Shown here piece after piece: positions 21,191 to 31,882 of a DNA stretch of 64,000 nt. Numbering within the stretch: position 1 is the stretch's first letter; each line of letters opens with the position of its first letter. The stretch lies in contig JASJOG010000053.1 of the NCBI GenBank assembly GCA_030142905.1, positions 702,501-766,500 on the forward strand, written 5' to 3'. This stretch comes from Heliopora coerulea. Taxonomy: Eukaryota; Cnidaria; Anthozoa; Scleralcyonacea; Helioporidae. Made by a program: the position numbers and the translations under genes. Under the pieces are notes generated by a model, which saw nothing but the letters and a program-made list of their open reading frames with translations, was not told where the DNA came from and did not search any database.

Positions 21191-23700
21191 CTCAGTACGT
21201 TTATTGATCGGGATCCTGTAGTTGGATCTCCACCTGCATTTCTCCGCTATGATCCGGCGGAAGAACTGTCGGAAATTGTACCATAACATGTTAGTGATTT
21301 GCTATATTAAGTAATGCACAATTGCTGGAAGTTATTCGATGACATGTCTTTTTGTAAAATTAACCGTATCATATATCGTTGGTGAGTTGGGATGGTGAGA
21401 CCGTAAGTGGTGAATAAACGAACGTAAGTCGATTGTTGTGCAAGTTATTGAACTTTAGCGGAGAATTTATTCAGCAAACGTATTCCACCACGTTTTCGAC
21501 AGAACATCGAGCGACAAGCAAAACAAGAAAACGTTTCAACTTCCGTTGCCTCTAGCAGAGGCAACGGAAGTATAAATTTCAATTTCATATCATTCTCGGA
21601 CAAACTAAACGATTGCAAACTACGCTTAACAGTCAAGTGTTATTTAAGAGCCACATCGTTGAATTTCCGGTAGCAATGTCGAGCAGTCTACCTCAATTCG
21701 TCGCATTTTCTTTTGTATTCAGCCAAATGAGTAAGGTGGACCTTACTCAAGGTTTACATTGTCAAATGTTAATTTTTTTTTTACTGCAGCATGGGCACTA
21801 ATCACAGAAAACAAAATGTGTTGATAAACTTAATCATATTTCTCATACTACATAGACGGATGATGATCCTGAGATTGAGTTCTGTGGTTTCAGGTTTAAT
21901 CCGGGTCAGCTACTTCGAGCGTATTTTTGCCAAAATTTTATTTAGTGCGATTTTGACGGGTTAAATCGGGTCTCTTTTCAACAACTCTCATTCTTTTTTT
22001 TTAAAGTGGTAAGTTTGGGAAGTTCCCAACACGATAGAACGTGTCGGGGGAATTGCATCTACTGGGAGTGATATATCATCCTTGTTCTTCCGCTTACTTT
22101 ACCTGTTTACACTGAAACTATTTTTAGCGCACGGAACGGCTAAAATTTAGGTACAAGTGCCGCTCTTTTCCAGCACGGAACTGTTTTTTTACCACAGTAT
22201 AACCTGAGCGGGATAAAATAATGGTAGTCATGGCACAACTTCACTCTCTTATTCCAAATCGAAGAGCCAAAGTAACCGCCATCTTACTATTGCTAGTTTC
22301 AATGCATCAGTCTCATGACTTGCTGACTTGCTCTTCTATGAAACTCAGCTGTTGAAGTGCTACAATAACCATAATATGCTCCTAACAATTTCCTGTAAAT
22401 CATATCTTTCTTCTTACTTCATTTCTTTCCAGTATGCTCCGACAGAACAAAGTCTAGACGCTTTGGTTGGTCATTGCAAGACAGTGAGCAAAACGAAGAC
22501 GTTATTTTGACCACACATGCACAACTAGATATTTTATTAACTTCTTCACCATCCCCTAGTTCCTACAAAAACAACCAAAGCTTCACCTTGTTCAATTGTT
22601 CCTTTTCTACCAAACAGTTAACATACTCCATATTGAAAATAAAAACTAGTTCTTTGTGACACATTCACAAAAGCAACAAGGCAATAACCTCAGCTTACTT
22701 CAAAATTCATTCTAAATCCTGGAGTAGCCAAGCAGGTAACTGTGTTTTCTTTGACCAGTTTCAGTCTGACTTATTTCATTGGCTCTATTGGACTCAAATC
22801 ATGACAAATCTTTCCTATGGAGGTCTACTTTTACCTTACTATATGAAGAAAGAAATCTGTTGTGAGAAAACAACTGTGCACAAGAGCCTGTCAGCACATC
22901 AGGGAGAACAGACAAGTTCTGGTTAAAAGGAAAATTTCTGAAACTAGCCTGAAATGGTTTACATTAGGAAAACAAGGAAAATAAGAAGATGATACAACTT
23001 AAACTTGACTTCTTTATTTTTCAACACAATATCCTTCCAGCTTTTTACATCATTGATCTTGAATAGCTATCTCCAACATTGCATGACTTGAAGTTTAAAA
23101 ACTTTTCTCCAAAATTCCTGAATTAAAACCAAAGTGAGAACTACTTAGAAATAGCAATGAAATAAGACAGTATAAACTCTTAGAGAAAATCCCTCTTATG
23201 GAGTAAATGAGCTTAATTCTGAATTAAGAATGAGTAATATTGTGGTTATAGATTATCCAGGCAAAAAACATAACCAAAGAATAAAGATTAGAGCCCAGCT
23301 CAAAATACTAAACTGAAACACCATAATGATGAAGACAGATAAACATGTTAAGATGAAATTTCAGTTTAATTCTAAAATGAGAAATATTGACCTTCTATAA
23401 TAAAAGAAAGCTCATTGTGAGTAAAATGCCATCCTTATGACAAAGTTTTACTCATATCAAGTTATCCCAAATGACAAACATGGAAACATTGCTTGAGGTA
23501 CTAGTTTATTAATAATACATTCTTAAAAATGTAAAGAACACCATGTTAGATAGAATGAAGGAATAAGTTAAATATTGATAATTGCATGATATTAGCCTAA
23601 GACAAAATCAGAGCTGAAGCCAACTATATTTAGTTAATGTAGCTGAGGTTTCAAAAAAGCTGATTTACTCTTATCCTCTTAACAAGTTAAATGAGCTTAC
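21191..23700. other. Intergenic, no gene recognised; one perfect hairpin
   Basis: 21539-21571 is a perfect 15-base-arm hairpin, ACTTCCGTTGCCTCT / AGC / AGAGGCAACGGAAGT. 21670-21720 matches 12080-12130. From 22.3 kb the sequence is unique AT-rich DNA leading to the 3' side of OST4. No coding exons could be supported. Confidence 0.45.
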
Positions 23701-23722
23701 CTTACCAAAGCATCAGTAGATG

Positions 23723-23833
23723 TTATTCCTTTCTTGCTTTTGTCACAGCAACATAATGATATAGAACCACCAAAAGAAATAATATTATGCCAAGAAAATT
23801 TGAGAAAACAGCTAATTGCATGTCATTAATCAT
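23723..23833 (-). CDS. OST4: Oligosaccharyltransferase subunit OST4, 36 residues
   Basis: OST4 is a very small single-pass ER membrane subunit of the oligosaccharyltransferase complex that N-glycosylates nascent proteins. This frame, too short for ordinary gene calling, reads [15 protein letters not shown], a hydrophobic helix with [12 protein letters not shown], and the basic end TKARKE before TAA. It matches animal OST4 (usually 36-38 residues) almost throughout, from memory. The whole coding region is one exon. TCTTACAG|CAAG just before the ATG is a good acceptor, so a noncoding first exon probably lies upstream, perhaps near ACOT13 (about 25.3 kb). A GGTAAGG donor at about 23702-23708 after the stop suggests a possible 3'UTR intron. 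Confidence 0.93.
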   Translation of the reverse strand: MINDMQLAVFSNFLGIILFLLVVLYHYVAVTKARKE

Positions 23834-25076
23834 CTTGCTGTAAGAGCTAAAAGTACAAAAAATTTAATCAAATCTTATTGTCAATCAAAGAACACAAACA
23901 TCCCTAAAGTCTTTACAGTTGGAAACTTCAGTTGGTTCAAAATGTATTAAAGAATCCAATTTCTGTGTATGGAGAGCCAAACTGCTGGAAAATTTTAGTT
24001 CACTTCTACATATATGCTTTCACAGATCAAAAGTAGAAATTAATTACTTTTACCAAGGCACTTTATTCAATGTCAAGAATGCTAAAAGGTAGCATTCTAC
24101 CAACAACTGAGGAAACAAGGTTGTGGCTTTTTTGAATGAAAACCTTTCATCAGAGTACAATGTGAGGTGATATCCAAAACACTCAGATTCATGTGTTCAA
24201 AAGGGTGCAACCAGATGAATGAAATGTAAATAAAATGGCAACAAAGATGGAAAGTCATTTGCTATGTATCAATTCTTTGGATTCTATTTGTTGTTCAAGG
24301 GATACTTGATAATTTGTTATAACAAAAATTGTCAGCAAAGTGCTGACATTGTGTAAAATCCAGACATCTAGTTACAAATGCTTTTGTCTGGTATTTTTGT
24401 CAGTTGTCACTGGTTTCTTCGACTGCTTTTTGTTAGGTCTTTGCCTTCTAAATTGTTTGTTAGGTGATGTCGTATAATCTTCCATATCAAGAGCATTGCC
24501 GTTTGATTTAACTCATCCAATGATGACCTTGCAATGAAATCAAAATATTGCTGACTTATTCTATCATCTCTAATTGACTTGAATCTTGAGTTTTCAAGAT
24601 GCTTTTATTCAGATTGTGCTTTGTCTTGTATTTTTATAGATTTTTTTCCTCAGGCATAAATACTTTAAGTGCTAATAAAATGGAACAGCGTTAATTATTA
24701 TTTTGTATTCAATGAATCCTTTGAGGGTCAGTGTCCTGTACACAGGACATCAAGAACAAAAGAACAAATGAGGAAACAAAGCAAAAACATTGAAAGAACA
24801 ATGAACAAAAGAAAACAAATTCAACCTTTAAAAGGTTACAATACCCAGTAGTTATTTAAATTTCATAACAAGGTAGGATAGTTAAATCCATCAGAATATT
24901 CGTGTGGATTGCTAATTGTCAATTACTTCAAATGACCCAAAATCAGATATGCACGGGAAACACAGTTCCCATTACCTATAATTGCCACAATTATGCAATC
25001 CATTTTGCCTTTTTATCTTAGTTTCAAAGAGTCAGTGAGTTCGCCAAAAGTAAATCATTGAAGCAAGTAATGTGAA

Positions 25077-25113
25077 GAGAAAATTTCATGGTTAATCATG
25101 AAATTTTCTCTTC
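25077..25113. repeat. Short perfect hairpin
   Basis: AGAGAAAATTTCATG / GTTAAT / CATGAAATTTTCTCT, between OST4 and ACOT13. It lies upstream of both genes; function unknown. Confidence 0.55.
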
Positions 25114-25439
25114 CTATTACCCTGAGAAACATTCTGAAATATAACCAAGTCATGCCAAGCAGGTTCTCTGAATAAAGTCATTTCACGTTTAAGTGCAACT
25201 TACAAGTTAGAAATTTGACGAGAACGCAATAAAAGAACATTGAAAAATTACAACTTTTAAAGCAAGAAATTACAGACGAGTGGTCAGTACAGACGCTATT
25301 CTTAGAAAACAAAGGACAATATTTCGATATGGCAATGAATGAGCCCTGCAGCAGTAACACTGTAGAGCAATTCAATTGCGATAGTGATATGCTATCGACA
25401 TCTAAAGTCATTACTACCTGAATCAACTTTCCAGCTGTG

Positions 25440-25584
25440 TATTTATTGTCTTTCTTCTGCTAAGACACGATACCACAGACAATACGGAAGACCGAAACCG
25501 CGCCGTGGGTTATGGGAACTTGAGGAACCCACAGTGTGCGATCCCCCATTCCTCCTGGGTTCCCAGCTCCCTCTAGGATCCAAA
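25440..25584 (+). promoter_or_regulatory. Probable ACOT13 promoter/5'UTR, possibly shared with OST4
   Basis: A locally GC-rich stretch (CGGAAGACCGAAACCGCGCCG and CCTCCTGGGTTCCCAGCTCCC) in AT-rich surroundings, immediately 5' of the ACOT13 start AAAATGGCGG. It has no TATA box, as in housekeeping promoters. CGGAAG is a GABP/ETS-type core. OST4 is divergent from here, so sharing is possible but unproven. Confidence 0.4.
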
Positions 25585-27329
25585 ATGGCGGCTTTGCAGA
25601 AAGTTGCAGGAATTTGGACAATGTTGTTGAAACATAAAAGTTTTGACCGTGTTATGGAAAAGGTATGTTCCAGCAAATGGAACAAGACAGACTGGTCCGG
25701 GGTGATTTTTTTCAACTGGTCTCATTTAAACTAAAATTTCTGATTTGTATAGTTTTTTAATTTGTATCATGTCAACAACTCACCGTGTAAGTGTTGGAGA
25801 ACTTTAGTGAACACCGGCACTCGTATCTAGAATAGTCTCCCGTCGAGTTTATGTTAGATTATAGAGCGTGATGTCTTGTTAGATAATGAACTATATTCAA
25901 AATTGAATGCCTCTCTGGAACCTCCGAGATCAAAGACGAAAAACCGGACAAAGTTGTCAACACATAATTTATCACTTTCAGAATACAACTGATAAACATT
26001 TTTATTTGTTGATATTAAAATTGAAACAAAATTTTTTTATTAAAAAGTTTTAATTTAAAACTTGACATTGAAGGTTGTATCACTCAAAAAAGTTGGGTGG
26101 GGAAAATTATTCTGGAAATTTTTGATTTTCATATTCAGAACAATTCTCCCAAGGGGATGGGGGACTATTCTTAACATGATTGTTTGTTTTGGACTTATTC
26201 TGAAGAGACTCAAAAAGGAGAAAATTTCTGGACACAGATTCATGAACATTTTAGAAGTATCAGTCAAAAACTGAGTAAGGTCTTAAAACTCAAAGCACAG
26301 GTATTGTTTTCCTGGCCCAATGATCTACACATTCAATTCTGTCAACAATTGTTTGGTTTTTCAGGTGAGAATAACATCTGCTGATCATGGCAGGGTGATA
26401 GGAGAGCTGACTGTGGAGAAAGAACATCAAAATAGAGGAGGGACATTGCATGGTGGACTGACAGCTACCATAGTGGATAATATGACAACTCTTGCATTAC
26501 TGAGTATGGAAGACGGTCAACCAGGAGTTAGCGTTGATCTGAATATTACGTGAGTATTCTACTACAGCACATACTGAAAAATTGTGGGGGCCTACTCTAT
26601 GAAGTGTTGGTGGTACCTATGAGCAGTGGTAGCACAGTTCCAGTGTAAAGGTCTTTCACCTCTCTGACCAGGTCTCAATTCCAACTCTGTTCATTTGTTC
26701 AGGTAATAGTATGAGTTTTTCAAGAGCTATCAAAACACTGCAAGTCCAAAGAATGAGAGCTATTTGAGGCATTTGGAACACTCACTGGGTTAATAAATAG
26801 GGTTACCCAGCATAAATAAATAAATAAATAAATTGTGACTTTACAATAATCAGCCAGGTAATATTTCAAGTATAATGACAAATTATGAAAGGTTTACTCA
26901 AACCCCATCATGAAAATGTTCTTCTTTCTACTAGTTTGTCAAAGAGAGACAATTTAACTCATTAAGGGGCAAGGGCACACTATAATTTTACTCTGGCTAA
27001 CACCAGAAGATTTTACACATCAAGGGGATTAGCCCTGACCCTTAATGGGCTAAGTTTATGATAAATGGGTCAAGGGAACTACTGGGAGCAGGTATTAGAC
27101 TTCACTATCATGACAACCAAAGTGACAGTCAATGCTGCTGATATTCATAGGAATAATTTTGATACCTTTCAGGTACATGTCTCCTGCAAGGACTGGTGAT
27201 CTGGTAACAATCACTGCTGAATGTCTAAAAATGGGAAGGACCTTGGCATTCACTACTGCTGAACTGAGATTAAAAGATGGGCGACTAGTAGCAAGAGGCA
27301 ACCACACTAAACATTTAGGAAGTTCATAG
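25585..27329 (+). CDS. ACOT13: Acyl-CoA thioesterase 13 (ACOT13/THEM2), three exons
   Basis: Hotdog-fold thioesterase that hydrolyses medium- and long-chain acyl-CoA, usually mitochondria-associated. Exons 25585-25662, 26365-26549 and 27173-27329 join with clean GT-AG sites (AAG|GTATG; TTTTTCAG|GTGAG; TTAC|GTGAG; CTTTCAG|GTAC) into 139 residues; human ACOT13 has 140. HQNRGGTLHGG with Asn49, the helix TIVDN with Asp64, and VSVD with Ser82 fall at the expected catalytic and binding positions (human numbering is one higher). PARTGDLVTITAECLKMGRTLAF is cut here to its motif ARTGD, typical of the PaaI/hotdog group. AATAAA at 27345-27350 gives a poly(A) signal just after the stop. Complete and apparently functional. 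Confidence 0.95.
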
Positions 27330-27344
27330 AGTTCTTCTTTGTTC

Positions 27345-27350
27345 AATAAA
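27345..27350 (+). terminator. ACOT13 poly(A) signal
   Basis: Canonical AATAAA 16 bases after the stop codon, giving a very short 3'UTR. Confidence 0.6.
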
Positions 27351-28619
27351 CTCAGGGCACATTTGTGGTACTTGGAGCTTTCACCAATCAGAAGACATGA
27401 CTAATTCATCCATGAAGTTGAACTTCCATAAGATTGGACACATTCCTGTTGTAAAAAGTTGACCTAGTGCACACTTTTTGACCAATCAGATTAAAGAACT
27501 ACAGTACTGCTTATCATATTTGCACATACCAATTCTACGCTTAGAGGAAATCTCCCTTCAGTAACATACTTTTTTTGTCAGAATCAGTTCTAAAAGAATG
27601 TCTTCTAAGAAACTGGGGTTTTGATTCATCCTAATGTTGCATAATTTGGCAACATTCCAAAAGTTTCTTCCTGAATTCATTTATATTGCAGGCTGGCTTG
27701 CATCTCAAAGGGTAAGAATGTTTCTTGGAAATTCTTTATTTACTTAATCATATACAAAATGAACAATCAAATAACCAAGCAAATAAATAAACAAATGACT
27801 GGCACATAAACTTCTATTTTTTCACAATAATTTAAAAATTACCAATGTATTAATTGTTAATTGTGAGGAGCTAGATTACTTGTCAGTTAATACTTTCTTT
27901 TTGTCTCTCTCTTAAACAGAAATTCCAATATCACAAAGTAAGGTACACAGATGATGCAGTCAGTGAGCTAGTGTTGCTTAAACTTTCTGAAATAAAAAAG
28001 GAAAACACTTCACTGAGACTTACTTTTACCTTTATCTTTAAAATGATGTGCAATGTCCCACAATGATCCCAAGAGGGGGTATGGGAGCTAAAGTTCAAAA
28101 TCAAATTGAACATATTTTGAGTAAACTGGAGGGGGGGGGGGATTTCTAACTTCTCTCAGCCCTTTTCTGTCTTTCAGAACCTTGAGGTCAAACAACTGGT
28201 GTTTAAAGAGTTGTTAACTGTATGTCAGAAAAACTCATTTTCTGGTTATTAATCATTTTTTTCCGTAAATGTTTTATGTTCTTCTTTAAAGAAAAGACCA
28301 AAACAAGAGATGAATGTGAAGAGGCTCTTGACCATGACCTTGAACTTTTCACCCCAGAGTTTGCTTGGTTCAGTCCTCAATTTATCTTATATCATGGCCT
28401 GCAATTTGTCACTTGTGGTTGAATGACATTTACTCCGGTACCTAGATAGCCCCCTCCAGTTAGTTTAATATATCTCTATGGTAGCAACTACATGATCCGC
28501 CCAAAGTTTCCACTTTCAATGCCTGCCAAAGAATCCAAATTATTGTTTCGATTTAGACCTTGAGAACACCAAGACACATTCTCAAGCACCAAGTTAAATT
28601 AGCTAAAATATCAGAAGAG

Positions 28620-28990
28620 CAGGGGTGGTGCCTGAAGGGGTTCCAGCCCCCCGTCAGGGAGCAACTCCATGATCCAAATCGTTGGAGAGTTTTCAGTGAC
28701 GTTAACACATTTATATAATACACAAATTACAAGTACTTGGTAATGATTTAGTGAAGAAAAATAATAGACTCTTCTCTTCGTGTCAAATCTAAAGGAAAGG
28801 TGTTTCTAGTGTGTAGTTGCGATTATTCTAGCGAAAAGTAACATGATGTTTTGGACCTTCGAATAAGGAATATATAGAAGGGTGTGGTCCTGATCCCTCT
28901 GGCTTAGGCCCCCTGTCGGAGGCGTTAGCCCCTGCGTCGTGGAATTCCTGGCACCACCGATGTAAAAGAGTTCTCAACGAATCGCAGCTA
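28620..28990 (-). repeat. Interspersed repeat, family 1, copy b
   Basis: The minus strand reads GCCAGGAATTCCACGACGCA, then the GACAGGGGG run and CCAGAGGGATCAGGA, homologous to 8264-8330 in the opposite orientation. It differs by small substitutions, consistent with an old dispersed element. Confidence 0.6.
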
Positions 28991-29429
28991 TTTACCTTTT
29001 CTTGTCGGTTCCTTGATTTTAATTCGTTTCTTTTAATGTCGAGGTACGTTTTGACATGACAGGAGTTACGTTCTCTTTGGTAATTGATGTATTCCTTGAC
29101 GAGAGATTTGTGCAACTAAGGATGGGAAACGGAATTAGTTTGAGCTAAACTCGTCGCAGGAATAAAAAAGAAATTCAAGCCATTGTTAATTATCTCAACA
29201 ATGTGGATATTTCTCCTAGTGTTTAAATTTTGAAAAACACATGTTGACACACATCCTCGAAACCCTCTGTTCAGCGAAACCAAAAAACAAACAAACGGCA
29301 CTTACAACTTCTTCGACCTCGTCTAGCTGGTTATTTACGGAGAAATTTACCATACGGCTAGACAAATGGAAAATATCAAAATTATACAAATATTAAATGA
29401 TGCTCAGTAGCAATCAGCGAGTGCAGACG

Positions 29430-29650
29430 GGCGAATGGAAGTCGACAGATGGAGAGTTTGCTGTATGGACACATGGAAGGATAGACGGGTGGACGCATAG
29501 ACGGACGGACTGACGGAAGGAGGGACGCATGGAAGGATGGACGGATGGAAGGATGGACGGACGGACGGAAGGATGGATGGACGGAAGGAGGGACGCATGG
29601 AAGGAAAGATGGACGGAAGGATGGATGAACGGACGGATAAACAGATTGAT
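29430..29650. repeat. GGAYGGA-type minisatellite
   Basis: Tandem variants of GGACGGATGGAAGGATGG. Minus-strand frames give Pro-Ser-Val/Ile-His strings purely from the repeat, so no protein is called. Confidence 0.8.
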
Positions 29651-29937
29651 GGTTTATGAAGAAAGGTTGAACGAACTTGAAAACAATGCAAACTATAAAT
29701 AGACCGAATGAGTAGACTTTATAGCTGATTTGTGACGAGAACAATTCAGTTTGTGGGTGGTTGTACATCCAGTAGTGGAGTAGTAACAATTGAAAACTGA
29801 CAAGGGCTTACACGTAACATCTCATTCAAGCAAGAATTCACAATAAAAACGATTCTGGATTTTAATTTGCTAACTTTTTCACCGTAGATCTACCGTGAAA
29901 TTATTCATTCAATAAGGAATTGTTGAAATCCAGTTCC

Positions 29938-31802
29938 CTACCCAGATTTATTTAGATTTTGTAAGTTCTGCCGCAAACGACTGATCGTCTTGAGTGATGG
30001 TTCCTCAGTTCGCTGAGCTTCCTCCTCCTCCAGTGATAAAACGTCGTGGGTGACTGCGATAGGATTTTTGGAGTTCTTAACACCAGGCAGAAAACATCCT
30101 GAGGGGCTTTTTTCCACGTTTTCTTGCTCTCCCAACCGACTTAAAGAATCTTCTGAGGGAGGAGAAAAGGCTGTCGCGGAAAGGATAGGGTCCTAAAGAA
30201 CGAACATACGTTTCTGGTGAGACCTCAACGACCATTAACGGACCAACCAAGACGCTTCACTTTAAAGACAGACTGGTATACCATATAATAAAATATGTTA
30301 TAATACTCATTAATAATTCTTGAGGAAAAAACAAAAAACTTTAAAGTTTATGTAAATGTGATAAAACAACGTGGTTGTATGACACTGCTTTTCATGAAAT
30401 TTTCGTGTTATTTTCTCGACTAAAATCGTTGAAATCTTCACCATTTTTGAAGGACACGAATGTTTCCATGTTTTCGTTTCATAAGTTGTTTACAACATTC
30501 GAGTCCGTGTTGTATTAAATATATAACACGGCCGCTCATGTTGTAAACATTACTAAATAAATTGCATACAAACAAAGGTTTGTACAGTTAATGATATAAA
30601 AATAGGACAGTGCTTAGACAGTGTTCAGTAACGTAAAAAGTACAAAGGTTGTTAACTACCTTGAATGATCACAAGTAATTCTAACGTTTCGAGCTCCTTT
30701 GTCAGAGTCTTGGGAGAACTGAGAATTCTCTGAATTGAGAATTCTCCTAACATGTTTCAGTCTCTGACGAAAGGCCTTTGCTCGAAACGTCAGAATTCTT
30801 TGCGATCAGACACGGCAGTCACCAACTTTTGGACTTTTTGAAGGTCTGTGTACACTGGACTAATAACGCTACGCTATAGAGTTCGGCGTCACGCTTGACA
30901 TTTAGCTCTGTATTATTTTAATGAAATCCCACTAAACGCGTTACGCAAACGCTGCAACAGGGATGCGTTCAGTTTGAACGATATTATTAAAATAGAGTCG
31001 TCCTAATTTCCACGTGTTGCAGGGTACAGTTACGGCGTTGGGTCACGAGTCCAATGTGTGTGAGCCTCAAGAAGTGATAAACAAAAGTAAACAAATAAAT
31101 ATCTCAACTTCACTAACTGGTCGTGTCTCTCCCCTTTCGCGTTTAACGAAACAAGAAGGATCCTCGTGGTCTTCTAAAGGACATCTGTTCGTGTTTTGAC
31201 GTCTGTGAGATGAATGATGACCGCTGTTGCTGGGCAGTTCCATCACTACGAATTAATCAGTAAGATGTCGTCAACAAATCTGGACGTAGCAACCGGAAGA
31301 CAACACTTTTCTAACTAATGATGTGATTGTGGTAGCTTGGTAATTATATTCTTAATACGCACGCTCTCAAGCTGTTCTCTCAGAAAGTTTTACTGAAAGA
31401 ACAGCTTGAGAGCGTGCGTGTTAAGACTTGTTCAACTGTTATTGACAGACTGTCTGTTCGTCCATTCATCCGTCTGTCACTTAGTCGGTTTGCCTTTCTG
31501 ACCGTGTATCTGTCCACCTGGCTGTAAGCTTTGTTGCTAGTCTGTAAATTTAATTTCTTGGGACGTTTATTGGTGAAAATGCGAAGACAAACCAACGTTT
31601 CAAGCGAAGGCCGTTGGAAGTTTTGACCGGCTCTTTTCAGTCCAAATCCGAGTTGTATTATTTCACTCTGGGTAACCGCAGAAGAGTTAGGTTACCCGTC
31701 AAGAGGAAGCATGTGGGACTAGGAAGAGTTCATCATGAAATTTTCTGTCCATCTAACTTGGCATGACTTTAGAAGTGGTGTGCATAACTTCAAGAAATTG
31801 GT

Positions 31803-31882
<80 letters not shown>

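Larger units (their letters stand above)
27351..29900. other. Intergenic between ACOT13 and the CCP2/3 gene
   Basis: No gene is supported. It holds a G10 run at about 28131, a repeat copy at 28620-28990 and a minisatellite at 29430-29650. A minus-strand frame at 29296-29350 (MVNFSVNNQLDEVEEV followed by GTAAGT) looks like a possible small exon, but no partner exon was found. Confidence 0.4.

Noticed and set aside
28828..29115. 95-codon minus-strand frame as a gene
   Set aside because: Its C-terminal half lies in an interspersed repeat and no conserved motif is present.
29296..29350. Possible first exon MVNFSVNNQLDEVEEV followed by GTAAGT on the minus strand
   Set aside because: A start codon and a donor occur by chance often enough; no second exon in phase was found downstream.
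29382..29789. Pro-Ser-Val-His repeat frames
   Set aside because: Produced by the GGAYGGA minisatellite in two different frames at once, which argues against coding.
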